Positions 47,497-55,983 of a stretch of 64,000 bases of DNA are shown piece after piece. The stretch comes from Planctomycetota bacterium. Lineage in GTDB: Bacteria; Planctomycetota; Planctomycetia; Pirellulales; UBA1268. The notes beneath the pieces are model-generated. The model worked only from the letters and a program-made list of their open reading frames with translations, did not search any database and was not told where the DNA came from. The stretch covers positions 247,282 to 311,281 of the forward strand of contig QWOQ01000008.1 in NCBI GenBank assembly GCA_003669585.1, in the 5' to 3' direction. The position numbers and the translations under genes were made by a program. How positions within the stretch are numbered: the first letter of the stretch is position 1; each line of letters opens with the position of its first letter.

Positions 47497-47970
47497 TCAG
47501 CGTGCTGGTGCGGCGCTGTCACCATCTGGATCACCTGCAGGATTGAGATCGATCCATACCTCATCTCCCACGGAGACACGTGCATTGGGTTCCGGATCAA
47601 ATTCGATTGTGAGCCCTGCACTCACACGATCCCAGATGATGCTTGAAATTGTTCCAACTTTTTTCTCATTTCTATAGACCGGGTCTTTCAGTGCAACGTG
47701 GGGTCTGTATTGGACTAAGCCACCGTCGCGACCTTTGTGCCCGGGTTGGTCTCCTTCGTATTTTGCGTTGTAACTCTCAATCACCTCAAATTCGAATCGC
47801 GTTCCCGGAGGCGCGAGCTGAAAGTGTGACTCTGCGTCAGGTGTCACGGCTTTTGACTGTGTCACATTCATTCCGAATACCAACCATATCGCAACGCAGA
47901 AGATTGCACCGATCGTAGCCATGATGGCCATGGCCGTCGTTCGCAATATCAATAACGAGAATGATTGCAT
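47497..47970 (-). CDS. Small membrane-anchored protein of unknown function
   Basis: Protein of 157 residues with an N-terminal membrane helix (MAIMATIGAIFCVAIWLVFG) and a soluble periplasmic part without a recognised domain. The middle holds PPGTRFEFEVIESYNAKYEG and GLVQYRPHVALKDP; the end is acidic (DLNPAGDPDGDS). AGGA precedes ATG 47970. It is 86 bases upstream of the bicupin on the same strand. Confidence 0.6.
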   Translation of the reverse strand: MQSFSLLILRTTAMAIMATIGAIFCVAIWLVFGMNVTQSKAVTPDAESHFQLAPPGTRFEFEVIESYNAKYEGDQPGHKGRDGGLVQYRPHVALKDPVYRNEKKVGTISSIIWDRVSAGLTIEFDPEPNARVSVGDEVWIDLNPAGDPDGDSAAPAR

Positions 47971-48076
47971 GCTGTTGTCCTGATAGTGAAATTATGGGTG
48001 TTTGTATTTTTGAACAGACACAACGGTACTCCGTTCCTGTCTTTGGTGCGTGAGCATCACGCCGAATTCCAGATTT

Positions 48077-49495
48077 TCAGACTTTCACGATCTCTCGCAT
48101 CGCAGTTCCACCGCGAATGACTGCGTGAGGACGTTGAAGGGCATCTTGAAATTCGTAGTCGGATGGAATTCCCAGTAACTGAAAAATAGTGGCTGCCAGA
48201 TCGGGAGGTCGAACAGGCCGATCAGCGGGCATGGCTCCCTTGGAGTCACTTGCGCCAATCACACTGCCACCGGGAATACCGGCACCGGCCAAAACCACAG
48301 AGAAGACGTTGCCCCAATGATCGCGGCCACCACTGGGATTGATTGTGGGCGTGCGTCCAAATTCACCCATCACCACGACAAGAGTTTCGTCGAGCAATCC
48401 TCTCGACTCGAGGTCAAGGAGAAGGGCGGAAAACGCTTGGTCGAATTGCGGACACAGTACCTCTCGTAGACGCTGTGCGTTGTTGAGATGCGTATCCCAC
48501 AGTGGGTTACTCGATGTGGTATCTCCGGGCTCACGTGGAAAATTGACCTGCACCAGCCTGACTCCGGCCTCGAGAAGACGCCGTCCAAGAAGCACGCTTT
48601 GACCAAACTTCCCACGGCCATATCGATCGCGCATGACATCAGATTCTCGTTCAATCTGTAATGCTTTGCGTGTATCACCGGAGTGCAACAGACCAAACGC
48701 ATCCTGTTGCATCCGTCCGAGTTGGTCGATTCCAGGACTTTCCACCGCACGACGAAATTGAAAATCGAGTTGACCGAGCAGGTCACGGCGATCGCTCAGT
48801 CGCACCTCGCCAAGGCTTTCGACAGGCGTCAAACCTTCTATCTGAATTTTCAATGCCGATGGATCGCATCGAAGTAGATTGGGATGCCACTGACTGCCCA
48901 TGAATCCACCATTTTGCCCCGGCCATGGAATCGCCGGGTTGTTGACGATTGCCTCCGGTAAGACGACCGAACTGAGTGGTGAAACCGTGCTGGGACAAAT
49001 TGCCCCTACGGCTGCCGCGATGCTCGGCCAATCCTGCGGCCCTGCAGGAACGCTTTCGGCCATGCTTGTCGGAGGATTTCCAGTAAGCATGAAGTACCCG
49101 CTCGTCGAGTGACTGTGAATACCGGTGGTCATCGAGCGGATAATTGAAAGTCGATCGACGAGTTTGGATATTTGTGGCAGTGTTTCACATATCTGAATTC
49201 CAGAAACACTCGTTGAAATCGGACGAAACTCGCCTCGAATTTCGATTGGCGCATTTGGCTTGGGATCAAACGTCTCGTGCTGTGGAGGCCCCCCCGAAAG
49301 AAAGATCACCATGCACGACTTCGCCTTCGCATGCTTTTGCAAAAGCGAACCGTTGCGATCGGCTGCTCGAGAGAGATCCGGCAGCGAAAGCCCAAGGGCA
49401 CCGAGTCCACCAACTCGCAAAAGTTCACGGCGACTCCACGCTCGCGATTGATGCTGTGAACTCCATCGATGGGGCTGATTCAGCTGATGCATCAA
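48077..49495 (-). CDS. DUF1501 protein, Tat-exported
   Basis: Protein of 472 residues with a twin-arginine leader (SRRELLRVGGLGALGLSLPD) and the alkaline-phosphatase-like DUF1501 fold: CMVIFLSGGPPQHETFDPKP near the start and TLVVVMGEFGRTPTINPSGG then RDHWGNVFSVVLAG near the end. It has no DUF1549/DUF1553 partner beside it, unlike the copy at 20.9 kb. A second DUF1501 gene lies 1.2 kb upstream on the same strand with one unusual gene between. Role unknown. Confidence 0.87.
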   Translation of the reverse strand: MMHQLNQPHRWSSQHQSRAWSRRELLRVGGLGALGLSLPDLSRAADRNGSLLQKHAKAKSCMVIFLSGGPPQHETFDPKPNAPIEIRGEFRPISTSVSGIQICETLPQISKLVDRLSIIRSMTTGIHSHSTSGYFMLTGNPPTSMAESVPAGPQDWPSIAAAVGAICPSTVSPLSSVVLPEAIVNNPAIPWPGQNGGFMGSQWHPNLLRCDPSALKIQIEGLTPVESLGEVRLSDRRDLLGQLDFQFRRAVESPGIDQLGRMQQDAFGLLHSGDTRKALQIERESDVMRDRYGRGKFGQSVLLGRRLLEAGVRLVQVNFPREPGDTTSSNPLWDTHLNNAQRLREVLCPQFDQAFSALLLDLESRGLLDETLVVVMGEFGRTPTINPSGGRDHWGNVFSVVLAGAGIPGGSVIGASDSKGAMPADRPVRPPDLAATIFQLLGIPSDYEFQDALQRPHAVIRGGTAMREIVKV

Positions 49496-49687
49496 AGATC
49501 GCCTCAGACACAGGAACTTCTCGGAGCCATGATTTACTTCGGCATTCTTTTGTCGAAACCCGTGAAATCACTCTGAACTCTTGCGGGTTCTTTGACTCGC
49601 CTCACAACACTCATAGAGTCTATCCGTAAAATCTGACGGCTGACTTAAAGTCTTTTCTGTTCCTGCCGCGATTGAATTGATCTGTTT

Positions 49688-50452
49688 TTAGCGAGGACCG
49701 CCTCGACCGGGCTGAAGACCGAGTTGTTGGCGACGCTCCTCCATGGCGCGGCGATATTCGGTCTGTTTGGCCCGTTCATCAGGGCTTGTGCGATCGAGCA
49801 TCGTCTTTCGCCAATTGTTTCGGTTGTCTTCTGATCCACCACGACCGCCGCCCGGTGGACCACCGCCACCCGGAGGTCCGCCACCCCCGCCACCACCCGG
49901 AGGTCCGCCACCGCCGCCGCGACCGCCTCGACCGCCACCCGAACCAGCATTTTGTTGATCGTCTGCGCCACGGGCTGCTCGCTCTGCATCGCGTCGCTTG
50001 CGATCAGACTCCTGCTCTTTGATGCGCCGGTCGAGTTCTGCCTCCCTCGACTGAGGTGGAAGATTGAAAAATGAATTCACCTGTGAATCCATTGCCGCCT
50101 GAAAGAGTCGCTGAGTATCTCGCTCAACTTGAGGCCGGAGATTTGGCGGGAGGTCACGAACCATTTCCATAATCTGACCCATTGCCGGGTTCTCGCTTGA
50201 TGACGGCTTCTCGTTGTGCCCCACGGACACATAGTGTTTGACTTGTTCTCCTACGAGCGTGCGCACGGCAAGCACCTCGGGTGCCGTTCTAAAAAAACCA
50301 AATACCCACAGGCACAGCATTGCCAACAGAGCCACAATCGCTGCCACCGCAAGAGAAAACATGATGCGACGAATCGGCAGTTGGCTCGACTGCTTACGAT
50401 TTCTCATCATCTCAGCCAAAGCTCGACGGGTATCGGTGGATGCTGTGCTCAT
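49688..50452 (-). CDS. Membrane-anchored Gly/Pro/Arg-rich low-complexity protein
   Basis: Protein of 254 residues with a cytoplasmic basic N-terminus, one membrane helix at about 30-52 (IMFSLAVAAIVALLAMLCLW) and a helical region of about 100 residues. A disordered stretch near 165-210 follows, made of GGGRGG, GGGPPGGG and GGPPGG units. The C-terminal tail is charged (KTMLDRTSPDERAKQTEYRR). No known domain. A palindrome GTTGTGACAAC lies 22 bases before ATG 50452. It sits between two DUF1501 genes on the same strand. Confidence 0.7.
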   Translation of the reverse strand: MSTASTDTRRALAEMMRNRKQSSQLPIRRIMFSLAVAAIVALLAMLCLWVFGFFRTAPEVLAVRTLVGEQVKHYVSVGHNEKPSSSENPAMGQIMEMVRDLPPNLRPQVERDTQRLFQAAMDSQVNSFFNLPPQSREAELDRRIKEQESDRKRRDAERAARGADDQQNAGSGGGRGGRGGGGGPPGGGGGGGPPGGGGPPGGGRGGSEDNRNNWRKTMLDRTSPDERAKQTEYRRAMEERRQQLGLQPGRGGPR

Positions 50453-50473
50453 GCTTACCTCATACCATAAATT

Positions 50474-50484
50474 GTTGTGACAAC
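50474..50484. promoter_or_regulatory. GTTGTGACAAC palindrome, possible operator
   Basis: An 11-base palindrome followed by ATTGATG, 22 bases upstream of a start codon. The same motif with two changes occurs at 14839-14849. The position fits an operator or a promoter element; no regulator is assigned. Confidence 0.35.
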
Positions 50485-50694
50485 ATTGATGTTCTTCAGT
50501 TGCTTAAGAATCGATATTTCAACGGGGAACATGAAGAAAAGTTCTTTTGGATTTTGCAAAAGTGCATAAGTAGTTTGTTTCAAAACAAAAGCTGTGCAAG
50601 CTCAATGACTCAATGACTTGGAAATCCGTTTTTTTGCGACGACCGTTTTTAAATTCTTTACATTTCGTGTCGCTGACCGAAAACTAAAAAACCC

Positions 50695-52050
50695 TTAGAC
50701 AAGTTCGGGCATTGGGTCTGTTTTCTCGAGCAGGTACTGCGGCCGGCCCGTATGATCTTCAAGCTGCGCGACGTCTGGATTAATACCCAAATGCCGGTAG
50801 AGTCCCGCAAGAACTTCTGAAAAATGGACGGGACGTTCAGTGATCTCGGCACCATGTCGATCGGTTGCACCAATCACCTGTCCAGTTCGGAAATTGCCTC
50901 CGGCCAAGAGTCCTCCTCCAACCTGCGGCCAGTGATCTCGGCCAGCATCTTTATTGATCAGTGGCGTTCGACCAAATTCACCCCACGCAATCACGGCAAC
51001 ATCTTTGTCGAGCCCGCGCTGATGGAGATCTTCAATCAATGCAGAAAGCCCTTGATCAAATTGCGGCAGGTGCGTCTGCTTCATTCCATTAAAGTTATCG
51101 CTATGAAAATCCCAACGCCCAAAGTTGAGCGTTACCACGCGACACCCCGCTTCGACCAGTCTTCGGGCCATGAGAAAATGTTCGAGATTTCGCGGGGCAC
51201 CATCACCAAAACGATTTGGATCCCCCTTGCCATATCGCTCGCGCACACTTTCAGGCTCGCTTGAAATATCGAGTGCCTTGGCGAGTTTGCTGCTGGTTAA
51301 AATATCAAACGCGCTTTGCGTCAGAGAATCCATGCCTTCGAGCGTGCCGCTGGCATCGATGTTGCGTCGAAGAGTGTCAATATTTGAAAGCAGTCGACGA
51401 CGATCCCCGAGCCGAGTGCCCGAAATATCTTTCAACGTAATATCCATGTTGGATGGTCCGCTCGGACGAAACGCCGCATGGGATACGCCGAGAAATCCAG
51501 GATGACCCGGTGAACCATAGGGAGGATGTCCGGCATCCGGTGAAAGACCAACAAACGCTGGCACGGCTTTGTCCACTGGCCCGAGAATTTTGGAGCCGAC
51601 GGCGCCCATGCTTGGCCAGCCACCACTGGGCTGATTGCGGACGGTGCGCCCTGTGTAGCAGATGAATGAATCGTGATTTCCATCGGGCGACCCATGCATG
51701 CTTCGCAGTGGAACACACTTGTCCATGATCGCTGCCAAGCGGGGCATGTGTTCACAGATATCGATGCCAGGAACATTGGTGTGAATCGGTTTAAATTCGC
51801 CCCGGATCTCGGCCGGCGCATCCATCTTCAAGTCGTACATGTCCTGGTGCCCAGGAGCACCGCACATATAAATCATGATGACCGCTTTGTGCGAATTTCG
51901 GATTCCGACAGCCTGCTCTGCTTTGAGTAACTGCGGCAGAGAAAGTCCGCCAACGGTGAGCGTTCCGAGTCGCAAAAGATCCCGCCGCGAAATGCCATCG
52001 CACAAACGAGCGTGTCGACCACTTCCGCCATCGCCAAGGATTGAAAGCAT
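50695..52050 (-). CDS. DUF1501 protein, Tat-exported
   Basis: Protein of 451 residues with a twin-arginine leader (SRRDLLRLGTLTVGGLSLPQ) and DUF1501 features: VIMIYMCGAPGHQDMYDLKM, CEHMPRLAAIMDKCVPLRSM, and VAVIAWGEFGRTPLINKDAG followed by RDHWPQVGGGLLAGG. It differs from the copy at 48.1 kb in the first motif (CGAPGHQD against SGGPPQHE), so the two have diverged and are probably not functionally equal. It is the first of three genes running leftward. Confidence 0.87.
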   Translation of the reverse strand: MLSILGDGGSGRHARLCDGISRRDLLRLGTLTVGGLSLPQLLKAEQAVGIRNSHKAVIMIYMCGAPGHQDMYDLKMDAPAEIRGEFKPIHTNVPGIDICEHMPRLAAIMDKCVPLRSMHGSPDGNHDSFICYTGRTVRNQPSGGWPSMGAVGSKILGPVDKAVPAFVGLSPDAGHPPYGSPGHPGFLGVSHAAFRPSGPSNMDITLKDISGTRLGDRRRLLSNIDTLRRNIDASGTLEGMDSLTQSAFDILTSSKLAKALDISSEPESVRERYGKGDPNRFGDGAPRNLEHFLMARRLVEAGCRVVTLNFGRWDFHSDNFNGMKQTHLPQFDQGLSALIEDLHQRGLDKDVAVIAWGEFGRTPLINKDAGRDHWPQVGGGLLAGGNFRTGQVIGATDRHGAEITERPVHFSEVLAGLYRHLGINPDVAQLEDHTGRPQYLLEKTDPMPELV

Positions 52051-52407
52051 GCGTTGTTCTCCGAACTGCTCGTTGTTTCCGACGCTTGTACGTCATCACG
52101 CCGAGTGACCACACCAACCTGAGCACCGTCACTTTACTCCACAATCGACCAATATGAAACGGCGACTGCAGTCTCGTTTGGAATCTGTTTGCCACAAAGG
52201 GTTTCCAACTACTGCTCACACCGCCAGATCAAGTGTACCGGGGATGTCGTCGCTCTCAATTCTCTCATCTTTTATCCAAAACTTGAAAAACTCTTTGTGT
52301 CGCCGAAGAGTTTTGTTTGTAATGATTTTGCCGCCGCGATTCGTATAAGTTTGTACAAATGATTCCAATGACTTCGACGAGGCAACGCAATCAATGAGAG
52401 ATACCGT
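52051..52407. other. Divergent intergenic region of about 360 bases
   Basis: Between a DUF1501 gene and the VWA-protein gene. A minus-strand frame at 52216-52443 runs into the VWA gene and has no family resemblance. No promoter or structure could be supported. Confidence 0.35.
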
Positions 52408-53739
52408 ATGAAACAGTTCACAAGTGCTCTGTTGAATTCGCACAGCGTCGATGCAGCAGAATTTCTTGACGACATTTCTGTGTCACGCCGCGCCGACAAC
52501 GATCGCCGCTATCAGATCGACGGATTCTCCGCTGGTGTCATCACTCAACCGCAATTCAGTTCGCTCGAAAACATTTTCTCATCGACACTGGTTGCCAGTC
52601 CGTCGTGGCCGATGATGCCGCTGCCGTGGATGCCCGGAGCCACGTGGTCGCCAACGCCTCCTGCCGGACGGATGCAAAAAAAGTTTCCAATCCATCCCGA
52701 ATGGCATTCACACTGCTGCACGGTGTCGGATAACGTGGATGGCAGGAATCTTCCAAGGCTCATCCAATCAACTGCTTCCTCGCAATCACGCCGCGGCTCT
52801 GCTCAATCACGAAAAAGTTTTCTCACGAGCCTGATCGTTCACACCATTGTTCTACTCCTGTTGGCACTTGTGAATACCGCCACTTCCAATGGAGGAAGAC
52901 TTGCTGCGCTGGTGATCACTTCCCACTTTGTTGACTGCGAAACTGAAAAAGAAGAAGCCCTGGTCACCATTGAAGAGCTTCCTGATGTTGCTCCAAGTGC
53001 CATCGATGAACCACTCCCGGTCGATTCAGTTGCGGGGTTTCTTGACGATCCCTCTGAAGAAAGCACCTCCGGCGTTGAGCTTTCCGAGATGTTTGCATTG
53101 GGTGATGTTTCGACGGTTTCTCTTGATCTCCATTCAACGGAGCAACTACTGACAATCGTTCCGAGTGGTCGTCGCAATCTCGTCGACACCAACGGACAAG
53201 GTCTTGACGACCGCGGAAATGGGGAACGCGGTGCCAATTTTTATGGCGTTAAAGCGCAGGGAGATTCATTCGTCTACATCATCGATTACTCAGGGAGTAT
53301 GTTTGGCCCACGAGTTGTCCGCCTGCGGTACGAGCTTCAAAAATCAATCCGAGCTTTGCCTCCAGAGGCTCGCTTTTACATCATCTATTTTCATGCCGAG
53401 TCTGTTGCAATGCCCGCTTCAAGCCTTGTGTTTGCAAGCGTCGTCAATAAAAATCGCTATCTGCGATGGGCCGAACAATCGTTCGGAGGAGGTTCGACGA
53501 ATCCCGTCAAGGCTCTGGCAATGGCACTGCGGCTCGAACCAAGTGCAATTTTTTTGATGACTGACGGCGTCTTCGACAATCCTGTGCAGGTATTTGCCAC
53601 CGTCGAGCAGTGTCTTTCTGGAATGTCTCCGGGACAGGTACCAATCCACACGATCGCCTTTGAAGATCCTTCGAGCGCTCCGGTGTTGCAAGCGATCTCC
53701 CATCGATCAGGCGGCGCCTACCACTTCGTCAGTCCCTAA
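52408..53739 (+). CDS. Membrane-anchored VWA-domain protein
   Basis: Protein of 443 residues. A polar N-terminal region of about 135 residues precedes one membrane helix (FLTSLIVHTIVLLLLALVNT, about 138-157), then an acidic linker and a C-terminal von Willebrand A domain. The VWA start FVYIIDYSGSMFGPRVVRL has the MIDAS residues Asp293, Ser295 and Ser297; FLMTDGVFDNPVQV supplies the later MIDAS Asp, and IHTIAFEDPSSAPVLQAIS is the last strand. The layout resembles a family of planctomycete membrane VWA proteins of unknown function. The stop codon is 84 bases before crcB. Confidence 0.8.
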   Translation: MKQFTSALLNSHSVDAAEFLDDISVSRRADNDRRYQIDGFSAGVITQPQFSSLENIFSSTLVASPSWPMMPLPWMPGATWSPTPPAGRMQKKFPIHPEWHSHCCTVSDNVDGRNLPRLIQSTASSQSRRGSAQSRKSFLTSLIVHTIVLLLLALVNTATSNGGRLAALVITSHFVDCETEKEEALVTIEELPDVAPSAIDEPLPVDSVAGFLDDPSEESTSGVELSEMFALGDVSTVSLDLHSTEQLLTIVPSGRRNLVDTNGQGLDDRGNGERGANFYGVKAQGDSFVYIIDYSGSMFGPRVVRLRYELQKSIRALPPEARFYIIYFHAESVAMPASSLVFASVVNKNRYLRWAEQSFGGGSTNPVKALAMALRLEPSAIFLMTDGVFDNPVQVFATVEQCLSGMSPGQVPIHTIAFEDPSSAPVLQAISHRSGGAYHFVSP

Positions 53740-53823
53740 ACCTCTTTCCGGGGCGGATTTCTCGCGCTCAATGATTTCTCTTGGTTCTCGGCGTCACTCT
53801 ATTTTTGAGGATTCAGATCCAAC

Positions 53824-54198
53824 ATGCTGTGGCAACTTCTTTCCATTGGGGTCGGCGGAGCGCTCGGAACGCTCGCTCGCGTCGGCGTTTTCGCTGTTGC
53901 CGAACGGTTTGGTAGCCCTGGCGCTCCGATCGGCGTACTCACGGTCAATGTGCTTGGGTCGTTCATTTTTGGCCTGATCGTAGGCCTTGCCAAACAGCCT
54001 GGAGGCATCGTCACGCCTCTTGAAAAAACGCTGCTCGTAGGAGTCCTCGGCGGCTTTACGACGTTTTCAACATTTGCCTTCGATGCGGTTACGATGCTCG
54101 AAAGCGGTCGCATGCTGACGGCATTTCTATTCATCGTCGGCAGTAACGTCGGGGCGATACTCGGAATGTGGCTGGGAATCCGTCTCATGTCAGTCTGA
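53824..54198 (+). CDS. crcB: CrcB/Fluc fluoride channel
   Basis: Small inner-membrane channel of 124 residues with four hydrophobic segments; CrcB/Fluc proteins export fluoride and act as dual-topology dimers. Family motifs are GGALGTLARVGVFAVAERFG near the N-terminus, VNVLGSFIFGLIVGLA, and GVLGGFTTFSTFAFDAVTML. The Asn of VNVLGS and the two Phe/Thr-rich motifs line the known fluoride path. GAGGAT lies upstream of ATG 53824. No fluoride riboswitch was found in the 84 bases before the gene. Confidence 0.92.
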   Translation: MLWQLLSIGVGGALGTLARVGVFAVAERFGSPGAPIGVLTVNVLGSFIFGLIVGLAKQPGGIVTPLEKTLLVGVLGGFTTFSTFAFDAVTMLESGRMLTAFLFIVGSNVGAILGMWLGIRLMSV

Positions 54199-54365
54199 AA
54201 ACAATCTGACACACCCGTGGCTACCAATCGCAACCCCTATGGGATCATGGGAGCATGGGAGATCCTTTCGTCTACGCAGTTCTGCTATCAAAACATTTTG
54301 AACTGCTGTGGGATTTTGAATCGATACGATCCGTTGAGCCGATAGCTTCTCTCTTTGTAAGCGTG

Positions 54366-55907
54366 TCATGGCATACCGCGGGGCATGGCGTCGATGCCGC
54401 GAATTGGAAAATCTTTATTGTAAACATGCTCTCGCTGCAAGAAGCCCTCGAGCCAACGCACAACCTCCGGATGCTCATCCGCAACGTTGTGGCTCTCCGT
54501 CGGATCGATTGACAGGTCATAGAGCTCCGTATTCGAAGTAATGTCCGTGGATCGCGTGTCGAGTTTTTGCCGAATTGCTTTCCATGATCCAACAATCACT
54601 GATTGTTGTCCGCCATATCCCGAAAACTCTCGATACAGAAATTCCCGTTCTGGTTGTTTTTCTCCGCGAAGCGTGGCAGCGAAACTGATGCCGTCGATTC
54701 CATCTGGCAATTTTTCTGTTCCGGTAAATTCCAGAAGCGTCGGCATCCAGTCTTCAAATCCAGTCACTCTTTTCGACACTGTTCCCGCTGGAACTACGCC
54801 GGGCCATCGCACAATGCAGGGTACCCGAACCCCTCCTTCATAGAGTGATCCCTTTCGACCTCGCAGGCCTTTGTGCGAATTAAAAAACTCGCTGTCGGTG
54901 CCGCCGAGTGCATCGTAGAGAGGCCCGTTGTCACTTGAAAAAATCACAATTGTGTTGTTATCAATGCCAAGTGCCTTGAGTCGCTCGAGCAAACGTCCTA
55001 CTCCCCGGTCCATTCGAGTCACCATCGCCGCATACGCTGCACGCGGAGTTGCATGGGGCAAATATCCACGGCCACCTTGATACGCCGGATCATCCCACAA
55101 TGCGTTGTACTCTTTGAGAGACTCCTCCGGGACCTGAAGTGCCAGATGGGGAACTGTTGTGGGCCAGTAGAGAAAAAAAGGTTCGCGTGCGTGCTCCTCC
55201 GCAAACGCAATTGCCTGCTCCTCAATCAGATCTGGAGCGTAATGATTTCCAGAAAATCGCCTGTAGTTTTTTAGATCCTCAGGTCGTTCGTCGGGCTTGA
55301 ATGTATCGTGAGCAGAAAATGGAGGGTTTCCAATCTCAATGCGATCGCGATCGTTCCAGAGGTGAGTTGGATAGGAATTGTGCGCAATCGCCTGACAGTT
55401 GTATCCGTAAAATCGATCGAATCCCTGACGCAAAGGCTCACCTGTCGTGCCGGGTCCACCGAGACCCCACTTTCCAAAAATCCCAGTGGCGTAGCCGCGA
55501 GCTTTCAGCCGTGTGGCAAGCGTGCGTGAGTTTTCCGGAATCGCCCACTGTCCTTCCGGTTTTGTTTCTCGATTGTTTCGTATAGAGGCATGGCCTGGGT
55601 GCAAACCGGTGAGCAACACGCATCGTGACGGTGCGCAGACCGCAGATCCGCTGAAGTGCCTTTCAAATCGCATGCCTTCCAAAGCGAGTCGATCAAGATG
55701 TGGTGTCTTGATCAAAGCCTGACCATAACAGCCCACATCGCCGCACCCTAAATCGTCCGCAAGAATAAATACGATGTTCGGCTGGTCTCTTCCAGCAGCG
55801 ACTATGTGCCATCCATTGCTAACAGACAACGCAATCACTGTGGAGATAAACGCGCGGCACCATCGAATGCCAATTGAAAACTTTTCTCTTCCAGAGCAAC
55901 TCTTCAC
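54366..55907 (-). CDS. Exported sulfatase (arylsulfatase family S1)
   Basis: Protein of 513 residues starting at GTG 55907, with a leader (RAFISTVIALSVSNGWHIVA). Active-site features are the metal Asp pair in NIVFILADDLGCGD at 44-57 and the formylglycine motif CAPSR with Cys91, followed by LLTG. IVIFSSDNGPLYDALGG supplies the later metal Asp/Asn. Such enzymes need a formylglycine-generating enzyme, which is not in the window, and release sulfate from glycans in the periplasm. Planctomycetes carry many. The convergent crcB gene ends 168 bases downstream of it. Confidence 0.9.
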   Translation of the reverse strand: MKSCSGREKFSIGIRWCRAFISTVIALSVSNGWHIVAAGRDQPNIVFILADDLGCGDVGCYGQALIKTPHLDRLALEGMRFERHFSGSAVCAPSRCVLLTGLHPGHASIRNNRETKPEGQWAIPENSRTLATRLKARGYATGIFGKWGLGGPGTTGEPLRQGFDRFYGYNCQAIAHNSYPTHLWNDRDRIEIGNPPFSAHDTFKPDERPEDLKNYRRFSGNHYAPDLIEEQAIAFAEEHAREPFFLYWPTTVPHLALQVPEESLKEYNALWDDPAYQGGRGYLPHATPRAAYAAMVTRMDRGVGRLLERLKALGIDNNTIVIFSSDNGPLYDALGGTDSEFFNSHKGLRGRKGSLYEGGVRVPCIVRWPGVVPAGTVSKRVTGFEDWMPTLLEFTGTEKLPDGIDGISFAATLRGEKQPEREFLYREFSGYGGQQSVIVGSWKAIRQKLDTRSTDITSNTELYDLSIDPTESHNVADEHPEVVRWLEGFLQREHVYNKDFPIRGIDAMPRGMP

Positions 55908-55983
55908 CGTGGAGCCCTTTTCTCAATAACGTGGAGTCACGCACATGCCGTTGTCATATCACACTGTCTTTGCATCTGGCTGC

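Noticed and set aside
53740..53823. Possible fluoride riboswitch before crcB
   Set aside because: The spacer is only 84 bases and does not show the conserved pseudoknot pattern.
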